Part shown: positions 19,872 through 30,001 of the stretch, in pieces
Position numbering within the stretch: position 1 is the first letter of the stretch
Layout of the letters: each line of letters opens with the position of its first letter
Source: Candidatus Nitrosopumilus sp.
GTDB lineage: Archaea; Thermoproteota; Nitrososphaeria; Nitrososphaerales; Nitrosopumilaceae
Length of the DNA stretch: 64,000 nucleotides
Assembly (NCBI GenBank): GCA_029250275.1
Contig: JAPFBP010000001.1
Location: forward strand, 1-64,000
Direction: 5' to 3'
The notes under the pieces: generated by a model
Seen by the model: the letters and a program-made list of their open reading frames with translations, nothing else
The model's database searches: none
Told to the model about the DNA's origin: nothing
Position numbers and translations under genes: made by a program

Positions 19872-20633
19872 CTAAAAGTCTAATTTTGTAAGTAGTCGTG
19901 AAGCAATGACAAATAATGTTGATGCAATTGCCACCAGTATTATCATTTCAATAATAACAAATTCAGTAATAGTTCCAAAAATTCCTGCTCTAATTACATC
20001 AACAAGATATGTTAACGGATTTAGATAAAATGCAGTTCGTAAGGGTTCAGGAACACCCTCTGCTGGATAAAATGCAGTACTAACAAAAGCAAAGAAAAGA
20101 AAGACGGTATTGATAATTACATTAAATCCTTCACTTGAGCGTAATCTAGTTGAGATAATTGATGCCAATGAACCAAAAAGTACTGAACCAGTAATAGCAC
20201 CAAAAATGATTATTGGAATTGTAACAAATGAAAATTCAACAGATTCAAAAAATACTGGATATCCAACTACAGCTATTAGTGCAGCACTAACTAATCCAAT
20301 TATTCCAATTGTGCAAATATTACTTAGAATATAATGATTCCTAGTAAAGGGACCAGACATAATTTGTTCAAACATCCCATGTTTTCTATCATTCCAAATA
20401 ATGATACCAGAAATTAGTGTGCTATTCATTATGTTAAATCCAATCATGCCAGATGCTAAAAATGCAGGATAATCAAGTTCCTTATTTCCAAATGGAACTG
20501 CATTGATTAATGGTGCATATGCAAATCCAGCTACAAAAATATAGATTAAAGGAAAAATTACTTGCCAAATTAAAAATCCGGGATTAAGAGAAATCGTGAG
20601 ATTTCTGTTAACAAGTCTAATTATTGGATGCAT
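19872..20633 (-). CDS. ABC-2 type transporter permease
   Basis: Multi-TM; paired with an ATPase gene; 'FYPAEGVPEPLRTAFYLNPLTYLVDVIRAGIFG'. Confidence 0.92.
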   Translation of the reverse strand: MHPIIRLVNRNLTISLNPGFLIWQVIFPLIYIFVAGFAYAPLINAVPFGNKELDYPAFLASGMIGFNIMNSTLISGIIIWNDRKHGMFEQIMSGPFTRNHYILSNICTIGIIGLVSAALIAVVGYPVFFESVEFSFVTIPIIIFGAITGSVLFGSLASIISTRLRSSEGFNVIINTVFLFFAFVSTAFYPAEGVPEPLRTAFYLNPLTYLVDVIRAGIFGTITEFVIIEMIILVAIASTLFVIASRLLTKLDF

Positions 20634-21555
20634 TTTCGCTTACCATGTTTAAAAAGATCTCTTCAAGATTTGTTGGTACAGCTGATAGATCTTCAATCTC
20701 TATTCCATTTTCATTAAGTATTTTTAATACTTTTAACAATACTAATTCAGATTGCTCTGAACGGATTATTATGTTGGTTCCAGTTTCAAAATTAATTTTA
20801 CAATCTGGAATACCAGACAAAAAAGAAATGATTTCAGATTGTTTTTCTAACAAATGAATTTTTATAGTTTTTTCTTTTCCAAATCTATTTTTTAATGCAT
20901 CAGGTGAATCGACAGTGATAATTTTCCCTTTATCAATAATGGCTATTTGATCACATAGATATTCAGCTTCAGATAGAATATGCGTTGTGTAAAAAATCGT
21001 CAAACCTGTTTTAACTTTATTTTTTAAATAATCTAATAATTTTCTTCTAGCACTTGGATCTAATCCAACTGTAGGTTCATCTAAAAATAGTAATTCCATA
21101 TCATGCATAAATTCACGTGCAACTTGGACTCTTCTTCTTTGACCAATAGATAGATCTTCATTTCTTTTTTTACGAATTTCAACTAAATCAAAATCTTTCA
21201 AAAGTTGTTCCATTCTTTTTTTACATTCAATTTTAGGTACATTCCACATCATCCCATATTTTTCAAGAGATTTCTCCACTGACAATGTAGGCTCATAGCT
21301 TGGTTGTTGTAAAACAACTCCAATTTTATGACGAATTTTAAGAGGTTCGGCTACAGCATCAATGCCCAAAATAGTTAATGAGCCACTTGATGGTGGAATG
21401 AGAGTAGTAAGGAGTTTGATTGTGGTAGATTTTCCAGCACCATTTGGGCCTAAAAATCCAAAAACTTGGCCTGATTTTACTGATAGAATAAGATCATCTA
21501 CTGCATGAACTGAACCATATGATTTTGATAGATGGTTAACATTGATACAGGACAT
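20617..21555 (-). CDS. ABC transporter ATP-binding protein (DrrA-like)
   Basis: GPNGAGKSTTIKLL, LSIGQRRRVQVAREF, LLFLDEPTVGLDP. Confidence 0.95.
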   Translation of the reverse strand: MSCINVNHLSKSYGSVHAVDDLILSVKSGQVFGFLGPNGAGKSTTIKLLTTLIPPSSGSLTILGIDAVAEPLKIRHKIGVVLQQPSYEPTLSVEKSLEKYGMMWNVPKIECKKRMEQLLKDFDLVEIRKKRNEDLSIGQRRRVQVAREFMHDMELLFLDEPTVGLDPSARRKLLDYLKNKVKTGLTIFYTTHILSEAEYLCDQIAIIDKGKIITVDSPDALKNRFGKEKTIKIHLLEKQSEIISFLSGIPDCKINFETGTNIIIRSEQSELVLLKVLKILNENGIEIEDLSAVPTNLEEIFLNMVSENASNN

Positions 21556-21776
21556 ACCAAAGTTGCGATCTTCCTATTAATTTAGTTAGTGAGATAAATC
21601 AAGATATTTTTTGGAAATTTGAATTAATTATGATAAATTATGTAGAGATTTAGAAAATTATCGATCTGATAGATTTAGAAATTGGATAAAATATGTCCAA
21701 GCGATCATTTTGTGAAAAAAATAAAATTTCAAAAAAATGAAATTTTTATTAATAGAATGAGTTTAGCAAAAATGAA

Positions 21777-23174
21777 TTGTCTGAATTTGAAAATCTTATT
21801 GATAAATTACTTTCACAAAAGCCAGAATTAACTAAAAGTGATCTTGAAGAACAAATTAAACAAAAAAAAGAAAAAATTGGTGCAGGCTATCTAACAGATC
21901 AAGGTGCATTGTTTCTAATTGCTTCAGATTATGGGATAACATTATCAAAGCCAGAAAAGCTTGAAATTAGCTTAAAGGATCTATACGCAGGAGCGAAAGA
22001 AATTTCATTAGAGACAAGAGTTTTGAATCTTTCACCTGCAAAACAATTTTCCAGAAAAGATGGGTCTGCATTCTATCTTAGAACAATGACTGTATATGAT
22101 GCAAATTCTACAGCTAGTGTGAAATTATGGGATGAAAAAGCCAATCTTCCAGGTATTGAAAATCTAAAACCTGGAGATCTAATCAAAATAATAAAAGCTT
22201 ATGTAAAATCTGATCTGGATGGTTCTCCAACAATTAACATTGGTTCTGGATCAAATATAGAAACTATAGATACTAAAAGTGAAATTCCAACGATTGATAC
22301 TATTACAAAAGATGTTAGTGAATCTAAAGAGGGACAAAAAGATCTAGTAATTAGTGGAACTATTGATGGAGTGATTAGTGGAATGGAATTTACAAATTCT
22401 CGTGGTGTACCTGGAAAAGCACTAAGAATGAGGTTAAAAGGAAAAGATGGAATTGGAATGAGAGTAGTACTATGGGGCAAAGACGAATCCGTCATTCCAA
22501 ATATGATTTTACAATCTGCCAAAGTAAGATTGCTTGGTGTCAGAGTGAAATCAGGAAATCAAGGACTAGAAATTCATGGTAATGATGCTACAATAATTGA
22601 AATTGAAGGTAGCAAAGAAGCAGAACCAATAATTACAAGAGTTCTATCTATAACGTCAACAGAAAGCGGCAAAAATATGATTTTAGCCGTTGATAATAAA
22701 AAGAATTTATTCAACATTAGTGATTTTTCAAATTCAACTAGTATCTATGTAGAAGGGGATGTCATAGAATGTATGCCATCAAAAGTTTATGGAAATTCAA
22801 TTACATTAGATGAAAATTCTTTTGTAAGAAAATTAGACAATGATGCATCAATTCCCTTATTGTCTCAACTTAGAACAAAAATTAATGATATCAAAATAGA
22901 TGCAAGTTACTGTATTGAAGCAATAGTATTGAAAGTTCCTGAAAGACGTGAAGTTCAAACAAAATCAGGTGAATCAATATCACTTTCAGAAATGTTTGTT
23001 GAAGATGATACAGGACAAATTTGGGTAAAAGGTTGGAGAAATCTATCAAGGATTATCGACAAATGTGAATTGGGAGAAATTATTTCAATTACTGGACTTG
23101 ATGCAAAACCAGGACTAGAAGGTAGAATAGAATTATTTGTTACTGCATTTTCTAAAATTACAAAAAAGAATTAA
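21777..23174 (+). CDS. Replication protein A-like ssDNA-binding protein (multiple OB folds)
   Basis: 465 aa; repeated OB-fold segments such as GSAFYLRTMTVYDANSTASVKLWDEKA. Confidence 0.88.
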   Translation: MSEFENLIDKLLSQKPELTKSDLEEQIKQKKEKIGAGYLTDQGALFLIASDYGITLSKPEKLEISLKDLYAGAKEISLETRVLNLSPAKQFSRKDGSAFYLRTMTVYDANSTASVKLWDEKANLPGIENLKPGDLIKIIKAYVKSDLDGSPTINIGSGSNIETIDTKSEIPTIDTITKDVSESKEGQKDLVISGTIDGVISGMEFTNSRGVPGKALRMRLKGKDGIGMRVVLWGKDESVIPNMILQSAKVRLLGVRVKSGNQGLEIHGNDATIIEIEGSKEAEPIITRVLSITSTESGKNMILAVDNKKNLFNISDFSNSTSIYVEGDVIECMPSKVYGNSITLDENSFVRKLDNDASIPLLSQLRTKINDIKIDASYCIEAIVLKVPERREVQTKSGESISLSEMFVEDDTGQIWVKGWRNLSRIIDKCELGEIISITGLDAKPGLEGRIELFVTAFSKITKKN

Positions 23175-23293
23175 GGAGATGATTTGATGATGTTACTTGA
23201 TCGTAATCTTTCATAAACAAATATACCTACTAAGCCAAGTGCAAATAAAACTACAGTAATAATTGGTATTGAATCAAAAATTCCTGCCATCAT
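23171..23293 (-). CDS. 40-aa single-TM small membrane protein
   Basis: MMAGIFDSIPIITVVLFALGLVGIFVYERLRSSNIIKSSP*; not in the ORF track. Confidence 0.6.
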   Translation of the reverse strand: MMAGIFDSIPIITVVLFALGLVGIFVYERLRSSNIIKSSP

Positions 23294-23312
23294 TTAACCT
23301 AAAAGTAGACCA

Positions 23313-23972
23313 TTAAAAATCTTCACTATTATCAGATAACCCAATTTTATTAATCGTGTAAGAAAAGTTTTCTTTTTTTAATGCCCAATAAATTTGACCA
23401 TTAAATTTTGAGAAATTTTTAAAAAGATGAATTTTGATATGTGTATAAGGATCAATTGCATTTTGCATATTTTCTATTTCAATATCATTGGCCATTCTAA
23501 TCATATTAGTAATTATAATTGGAATTTTTTTTGTGATTGCTAATTTTGATAAATCATGCATGTATTTCATGAATAGTAAATTTTTTTCAAATATAGATTC
23601 ATCTTTTTGATATTCATAAGAAAATAAATCAGTAATATTATCAATTACGATTAAAGAAAAATCACTTTGTTCAAGATTGGTAATTGATTTGATTTGTTCG
23701 GAAGTATTTGTAATTCTAGATACAGTAATTTTTTCCAATAAATTAATCTCTATTTTTAATTCTTTTTGAATTTCGACGATTCGTTCAGGTCTAAATCCAC
23801 CTGTAGTGTCGAAATACAAAACATTACCACCATTTTTAATTGAATTTATAGACAATTGTAATAAGAATAGAGTTTTTCCAGTCCCATTTTCGCCAAAAAT
23901 ATCTACAATTACATTATCAGGAATTCCACCTGACAGGAATTTGTCTAATTTTTGTAAACCTGTAGAGATCAT
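23313..23972 (-). CDS. RadB/RecA-superfamily ATPase
   Basis: TGLQKLDKFLSGGIPDNVIVDIFGENGTGKTLFLLQLS, YFDTTGGFRPERI; Walker B LIVIDN. Confidence 0.8.
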   Translation of the reverse strand: MISTGLQKLDKFLSGGIPDNVIVDIFGENGTGKTLFLLQLSINSIKNGGNVLYFDTTGGFRPERIVEIQKELKIEINLLEKITVSRITNTSEQIKSITNLEQSDFSLIVIDNITDLFSYEYQKDESIFEKNLLFMKYMHDLSKLAITKKIPIIITNMIRMANDIEIENMQNAIDPYTHIKIHLFKNFSKFNGQIYWALKKENFSYTINKIGLSDNSEDF

Positions 23973-24059
23973 TTGAATAATTATTAGAAAAAGAAGAAAA
24001 AATTTAAGGAATTTTAATTTTCATAAAAGAGGTAAGGCTTTTATGCTAGAGAACAAGAT

Positions 24060-24329
24060 TTGAAAACAAGTGAACAATTAGTGTCCCAACCAATTCCTAG
24101 CGCAAAAAGACCTCTAACAATTCTTCAAAAAAGTATCAAGAAGATGGTTACTGTAAGACTGAAGAATGAAGTAGAATACAAAGGAAAGATGGATAACGTA
24201 GATTCCTATATGAATTTGATTATGACTGATGCAGAAGAACGTCACGACGGTAAAACAATTGCCAATTATGGTAGAGTTATCGTAAGAGGCAATAATGTAT
24301 TATTTATCAAACTAGAAAACGAGCTTTAG
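24060..24329 (+). CDS. LSm/Sm-like RNA-binding protein
   Basis: Sm1/Sm2 motifs: [24 protein letters not shown]...[13 protein letters not shown]. Confidence 0.95.
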   Translation: MKTSEQLVSQPIPSAKRPLTILQKSIKKMVTVRLKNEVEYKGKMDNVDSYMNLIMTDAEERHDGKTIANYGRVIVRGNNVLFIKLENEL

Positions 24330-24343
24330 TTAGAAGTGGTTTT

Positions 24344-25513
24344 ATGACCAATAATTTTCTATTTACATCTGAGTCAGTTACAGAAGGACATCCAGACAAG
24401 ATATGTGATAATATTTCTGATGCATTTTTAGATGAATATCTAAGACAAGATCCTGATTCAAGAGTAGCAGTTGAAACAATGGTGACGACAAATTATGTCG
24501 TAGTATCAGGAGAAGTCACATCAAAGGCAGTATTTGATCAAAAGGCTCAAGAAGAATTAATTAGAAAAACAATAAAAGAAATTGGTTATGACAACAAAGA
24601 TTTAATGTTTGATGGAGATAGTTGTAAAGTCGATTTAAAACTTCACTCACAAAGTCCAGATATCAGTCAAGGGGTAACAGCAACTGAAGAAAAAGAACAA
24701 GGTGCAGGTGATCAAGGTTTGATGTTTGGATATGCGTCAAATGAAACTGAAGAATTAATGCCTATGCCAATTTTACTAGCACACAAACTTATTCAAAAAT
24801 TATCACAAGTAAGAAGAGATCAAACTTTACCATGGGTAAGACCTGATGGTAAATCACAAGTTTCTGTAAGATATGAAGATAACAAACCTACAAAGATTGA
24901 AACAGTTGTAATATCTACACAACATGCTCCAGAAGTATCTCAAGAAGAAATTGCAAGAGAAATTATTGATAAAGTAATCAAACCAGTTTTAGGAAATCTT
25001 TGGAATGAAGATATCAAGATTCACATCAATCCAACAGGAAAATTTGTGATTGGTGGTCCACATGGAGATGCAGGATTAACTGGAAGAAAAATTATCGTTG
25101 ATACTTATGGTGGATTTGGAAGACATGGTGGTGGAGCTTTCTCAGGAAAGGATCCATCTAAAGTCGATAGATCTGCGTGTTACATGTGTAGATACATTGC
25201 AAAAAATCTTGTAGCTGCAGGATTGGCTGATAGATGTGAAGTTCAATTAGCATATGCAATAGGAGTAGCAGAACCAGTATCACTTTATGTTAATACATTT
25301 GGAACAAATAAAATTCCTGAAAATCAAATTGAAGATTTAGTTAGAAAGAATTTTAATATGAAACCAACAGGAATCATTTCACAATTGGATTTAAAGAGAC
25401 CAATTTACAAAAAAACTGCATCTTTTGGTCATTTTGGAAGAAATGAACCAGAATTTACTTGGGAAAAAACTGATAAATCTGAAATGTTAAGGCAAGCTGC
25501 CGGATTGCAATAA
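24344..25513 (+). CDS. metK: S-adenosylmethionine synthetase, bacterial/eukaryotic type
   Basis: [40 protein letters not shown]. Confidence 0.97.
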   Translation: MTNNFLFTSESVTEGHPDKICDNISDAFLDEYLRQDPDSRVAVETMVTTNYVVVSGEVTSKAVFDQKAQEELIRKTIKEIGYDNKDLMFDGDSCKVDLKLHSQSPDISQGVTATEEKEQGAGDQGLMFGYASNETEELMPMPILLAHKLIQKLSQVRRDQTLPWVRPDGKSQVSVRYEDNKPTKIETVVISTQHAPEVSQEEIAREIIDKVIKPVLGNLWNEDIKIHINPTGKFVIGGPHGDAGLTGRKIIVDTYGGFGRHGGGAFSGKDPSKVDRSACYMCRYIAKNLVAAGLADRCEVQLAYAIGVAEPVSLYVNTFGTNKIPENQIEDLVRKNFNMKPTGIISQLDLKRPIYKKTASFGHFGRNEPEFTWEKTDKSEMLRQAAGLQ

Positions 25514-26356
25514 TCCTACAACTGATTCAAATTTCATGTTAGTAATTTTCTTTAATTTTTCATGATTTCCAGTAAAATTTCCAATTAGAATATTGAGATC
25601 ATCAACCCCAAAGTCAGATTTGGGATTAGTTATGGCATCATGATATGCATCTTCAAGTTTAATTTTTTTTATGCTAGCTTTAGTTCCTTTAGAAAAAAGT
25701 TTAACATATTTTTCAAAAGTGATAAAATCAGGACCAACAAGATCAATAATTTTATTTTTAAATTTTGGTTGTAAAGTAGATTCAAAAATAATTTTTACAA
25801 CGTCAGAAATATGAATTGGTTGAATAGAATAAGTTCCAGAACCTGGAATGTTAATTTTACCATTTTTAATTTGTCTTTTTAGATATTTTGTAAACATATC
25901 ATCAGTTCCTACAATATATGATGGTCTAAAAATGGTGTAATCCAATCCAGAATTAATGATAAAGTTTTCTGCATTGTATTTTGAAATAAAATAACCTAAA
26001 GTTGTATTTGTAGAAACTCCTAAACCACTTAGATAAACAATTTTTTGAATATTGGCTTTTTTACTTAAATTTACAATATGTTGTGTAAATTCAGTATTTA
26101 TGGTATCATAATCTGAATTAACTGATTGTTGTCCTATACCAACAAGATGAATTAACGCATCTGAATTTTTAATTAGTTGTAAAAGTTTTTTTTCATCATA
26201 ATTTTTTGAAATAATTCTAGATTCAGATTTAAATTTTTTAAAGTTATTTCTAGATATTGAGATTAAATCAATATTTTTTTCAGATAAGTATTTTCTAAGA
26301 TTTTTTGCGATAAATCCACTTGCTCCAGTAACAACAATCTTAGAGAGTTTGACCAT
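25487..26356 (-). CDS. NAD-dependent epimerase/NDUFA9-like atypical SDR
   Basis: [23 protein letters not shown]...[14 protein letters not shown]. Confidence 0.85.
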   Translation of the reverse strand: MVKLSKIVVTGASGFIAKNLRKYLSEKNIDLISISRNNFKKFKSESRIISKNYDEKKLLQLIKNSDALIHLVGIGQQSVNSDYDTINTEFTQHIVNLSKKANIQKIVYLSGLGVSTNTTLGYFISKYNAENFIINSGLDYTIFRPSYIVGTDDMFTKYLKRQIKNGKINIPGSGTYSIQPIHISDVVKIIFESTLQPKFKNKIIDLVGPDFITFEKYVKLFSKGTKASIKKIKLEDAYHDAITNPKSDFGVDDLNILIGNFTGNHEKLKKITNMKFESVVGLLQSGSLP

Positions 26357-26433
26357 AATAGAACCAAGTTTATTTTAATTTTAAATCTATTTAGTAATTG
26401 TAAAAATTACAAAATAAGAGTTAATACCAGAAA

Positions 26434-27537
26434 ATGAATACTATAACCGTGGAAGAAGAAAAGACCAAAATGAAGACGGGTTACACTACAGGAAGCTCAG
26501 CAACTGCAGCATCTAAAGCTGCATTATTATCAATAATAAATCAGAAAAAAATTGATAATGTAAGTATTCTATTACCAAAACGATCTTTCCTTCAAATACC
26601 AATCCATTCTTGTGAATTTGAATTAGATAAGGCAAAATGTTCTGTAATTAAAAATGGTGGAGATGATCCTGATGTAACTCATGGAGCAGAAATTATTGTG
26701 GAATTATCAATTACAGAAAAAATAAATGAAATTGAAATTGATGGTGGAGAAGGTGTAGGAATTGTTACAAAACCAGGATTAGGCTTGGAAATTAATAAAC
26801 CGGCAATAAACCCAGTGCCTAAAAAAATGATTACAGAAAATTTGAAAGAAGTAGGCAAGGACATTCTTTTAAAAAATGGAATTAGAGTTGTGATTTCAGT
26901 TCCCAAAGGAAGAGAACTAGCACCAAAGACGGACAACCCTCGGTTAGGAATTATAAATGGAATTTCAATTTTAGGAACAAGTGGAATTGTATTTCCATTT
27001 TCTACAGCATCATATGCAGCATCAATTAGACAAAATTTGGATGTAGCAATTGCAATGGGTAATGATACAGTAGTACTTACTACAGGTGGACGTAGTGAAG
27101 ATTTTGCAAAAAAAATAGTTGATTTACCAGAACATTGCTTTGTTCAAATGGGTGATTTTTCAGGATATACAATTCAACAGTGTGGTAGAAAAGATATCAA
27201 AAAAGCATATGTTGTAGGTTTTATTGGAAAGCTTGCAAAAATGGCTGCAGGAGTTAAACAAACACATGTCAAAGGATCAAAAGTTGACATGGGCTTTTTA
27301 GCTGAATTAGCTAAAAGTTGTAATGCACAAGAAAATGTAATTCACGATATTAGAAAAGCAAATACAGCAAGACATGTTTCTGAGATAATTCAAGAAAATA
27401 ATATTCACGGATTTTTTGATTTGATTTGCAGTGAAACATATAAACATATGAGAAAACATTCTGAAGAAAAAGTTTCTATAGACGTAATATTGTTTGATTT
27501 TGAAGGAAAGATTTTGGCTAGAAAATCCAAAGAGTAA
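26434..27537 (+). CDS. cbiD: Cobalt-precorrin-5B C1-methyltransferase
   Basis: KTGYTTGSSATAASKAAL, GEGVGIVTKPGL. Confidence 0.95.
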   Translation: MNTITVEEEKTKMKTGYTTGSSATAASKAALLSIINQKKIDNVSILLPKRSFLQIPIHSCEFELDKAKCSVIKNGGDDPDVTHGAEIIVELSITEKINEIEIDGGEGVGIVTKPGLGLEINKPAINPVPKKMITENLKEVGKDILLKNGIRVVISVPKGRELAPKTDNPRLGIINGISILGTSGIVFPFSTASYAASIRQNLDVAIAMGNDTVVLTTGGRSEDFAKKIVDLPEHCFVQMGDFSGYTIQQCGRKDIKKAYVVGFIGKLAKMAAGVKQTHVKGSKVDMGFLAELAKSCNAQENVIHDIRKANTARHVSEIIQENNIHGFFDLICSETYKHMRKHSEEKVSIDVILFDFEGKILARKSKE

Positions 27538-27568
27538 GGTATTTTATTAAAGTCAAAAGATTTTGATT

Positions 27569-28621
27569 ATGGAAAAAACTGCAGTTCTTGCTATTACCAA
27601 AAATGGAATTAAAATTGGAGAAGAATTAAAGAGAATATTTCCAGATTGGAGCGTATTTGCACCTTTGAAACTCTCAAATGAAAATACCGAAATAGTGTGG
27701 TATTCTGAGCCTACAACTGACAAAATTATAGAACTTTTTAAAAATAATAATGCATTAATTTGTCTATTTTCATTAGGTGCAGTAATTAGATTAATTGCAC
27801 CACACTTGAAAGATAAAAAAACAGATCCTGCTGTAATAGTAATTGATGATAAAACAAATTTTGTAATCAGCGTTTTATCAGGACATATTGGTGGAGCTAA
27901 TGAACTAACTAAAGAAATTGCAGAAAAACTTGGAGCATTACCTGTAATTACTACTGCAGCAGATGTAAACAAAACAATAGCAGTAGATCTAGTAGGAAGA
28001 GAATTCAATTGGAAAATAGATGATGATTCTACTGTAACTAAAATTAGTGCACATATGGTAAATGAAGAACCTATTGGGATACTACAAGAAGCAGGTGAAA
28101 GAAATTGGTATAAGGATTTACCAAAAAATGTTTTAATTTATAAAAAAATGGATGATTTAAAAAAATCAAATTCTAAAGCATATTTAATAATTTCAGATAA
28201 AATAATTGATGATGAAATATCAAATGAATCTGTGATATATCGTCCACCAAGTTTAGTAATTGGGATTGGATTGCATTGGGATACTACAAAAGAAACAATT
28301 AGAGAAGGAATTGATCATTGCTTAGAAAAATTCAAACTCAGTTCAAAATCTATTGCAAAATTAGTATCAATAAAAAAACCACAAGATGTACAAGGACTGA
28401 TAGATCTTGGAGAAGAGATGGGAATTCCAGTAGAGTATGTAAATAGAGAAGATTTAGCTGAAATTTCTACCCCAAATCCTTCTGAAACAGTAAAAGCTTT
28501 TGAAGGAACTGCAAGTGTGTCAGAAGCTGCTGCCATCAAAGTTTCTGGAGGTGAATTAATAGTAGAAAAACAGAAATTCCCACCAAATTTGACTATAGCT
28601 ATAGCGAGGATAATAAATTGA
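27569..28621 (+). CDS. cbiG: Cobalt-precorrin-5A hydrolase
   Basis: CbiG N-terminal GHIGGANELT and C-terminal IGIGLHWDTTKETI...NPSETVKAFEGTASVSEAAA; in the cbi cluster. Confidence 0.92.
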   Translation: MEKTAVLAITKNGIKIGEELKRIFPDWSVFAPLKLSNENTEIVWYSEPTTDKIIELFKNNNALICLFSLGAVIRLIAPHLKDKKTDPAVIVIDDKTNFVISVLSGHIGGANELTKEIAEKLGALPVITTAADVNKTIAVDLVGREFNWKIDDDSTVTKISAHMVNEEPIGILQEAGERNWYKDLPKNVLIYKKMDDLKKSNSKAYLIISDKIIDDEISNESVIYRPPSLVIGIGLHWDTTKETIREGIDHCLEKFKLSSKSIAKLVSIKKPQDVQGLIDLGEEMGIPVEYVNREDLAEISTPNPSETVKAFEGTASVSEAAAIKVSGGELIVEKQKFPPNLTIAIARIIN

Positions 28622-29370
28622 AACGCGGATTATTACTAATTGATAGAGGAAGTAGAGAAAGAGAAGCATCTGAAGAATTAGATATAATTTGCCAAGGAAT
28701 CAAAGCAAAAGGTGACTATGTTTTTACTGATTTTTGTTTCCTAGAGGTAGAACCACCATATATTGAAGATGGAATTGCTAAATGCCTAAAAGAGGATATT
28801 GATTCTTTAACCATTGTTCCATATTTTTTGTATCCTGGAAGAAAAGTAAAAAATGCAGTTACTGATGTAATGAAATTTCAAAAAAATACTAAAATAAAAT
28901 TTGTTGTCACTAAGCAAATGAGCATGCATAAAACGTTGGTAGAAGTTGTTGAAAATAGAATATCTACAACAATAAAAGAAAACAATGTTACTCTATCAAA
29001 TCGTGAAGTAGATGTAATGATTATTGGACATGGAAGTAAAGATCCCAAGGCCCAAATGTCATTGGATTATATTATAAATCATCTAAAAGATTCCTATAGA
29101 AATGTTAGTAGATGTTGGTTAGAGATAGAACAACCAGATATTTTTGAAGGGATTAAAAAATGTGAAAAAGATAATCCCAAAGTTTTGATTATAGTTTTTT
29201 ATTTTCTTCATGAAGGAGCACATGTAAAAACTGATATCAATAATGATTTGATTCCAGCATTAGAAAATTCTAGTATAAAAAATTCTTACATTACAAAACA
29301 CATAGGAACAGATCAAAAGATAATAGATTTAATATTAGAAAGAGCTAAAGAGGTAGAAAATGCAAACTAA
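28618..29370 (+). CDS. cbiX: Sirohydrochlorin cobaltochelatase, tandem-domain CbiX
   Basis: Two CbiX-type repeats: LLLIDRGSREREASEE and VMIIGHGSKDPKAQMS. Confidence 0.88.
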   Translation: MKRGLLLIDRGSREREASEELDIICQGIKAKGDYVFTDFCFLEVEPPYIEDGIAKCLKEDIDSLTIVPYFLYPGRKVKNAVTDVMKFQKNTKIKFVVTKQMSMHKTLVEVVENRISTTIKENNVTLSNREVDVMIIGHGSKDPKAQMSLDYIINHLKDSYRNVSRCWLEIEQPDIFEGIKKCEKDNPKVLIIVFYFLHEGAHVKTDINNDLIPALENSSIKNSYITKHIGTDQKIIDLILERAKEVENAN

Positions 29371-30001
29371 GAAAGGTCAATCAATTGAAGATGCTAGTAT
29401 GCAAATGATTGAAGATGAGATAGGTCCTCATGAATTTAATGAAAAAGAATGGCCTATCGTTAAAAGAATTATTCATTCAACAGCAGATTTTGATTTTGCA
29501 AATAAAAATAAGTTAATTTTTCACAAAGATGCCATTGAGAGTGGAATGACTGCTTTGAAAAATGGTTGTAGTATAGTAGTTGATGTTAATGGAGTAATAG
29601 GAGGAATGAATAAAGAAAACCCCAAAGATTTTGGTAATAACATAGTTTGTAATATTTCTAAACCAGAAATAATGGAATTGGCAAAAAAAGAAGGTAAAAC
29701 ACGTTCACAAGTATCTATGAGAGCAGCCATTTCAGATATGGATGGAGGAGTAGTAGCTATTGGAAATGCTCCAACTGCACTTCAAGAAGTAATTCAGATG
29801 GTCAAAGAAGGCATAGTAAAACCTGCTTTAATCATTGGAATTCCAGTAGGATTCATCTGTGCTGCAGAATCAAAAGAGGAGTTATCAAAGTTAGAAGGAG
29901 TACCATTTATCACCAATATTGGTAGAAAAGGTGGTAGTGCTTCTGTATCTGCTACAATTAATGCGATTTTTAAATTGATTAGAGCAGAATCATCTTTTTG
30001 A
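29360..30001 (+). CDS. cbiC: Precorrin-8X methylmutase
   Basis: VKRIIHSTADFDFANK, AIGNAPTALQE, GIPVGFICAAESKEEL. Confidence 0.95.
   Translation: MQTKKGQSIEDASMQMIEDEIGPHEFNEKEWPIVKRIIHSTADFDFANKNKLIFHKDAIESGMTALKNGCSIVVDVNGVIGGMNKENPKDFGNNIVCNISKPEIMELAKKEGKTRSQVSMRAAISDMDGGVVAIGNAPTALQEVIQMVKEGIVKPALIIGIPVGFICAAESKEELSKLEGVPFITNIGRKGGSASVSATINAIFKLIRAESSF

Noticed and set aside
27553-28008. Minus-strand 151-aa ORF
   Set aside because: Fully antisense to cbiG, whose family match is clear.
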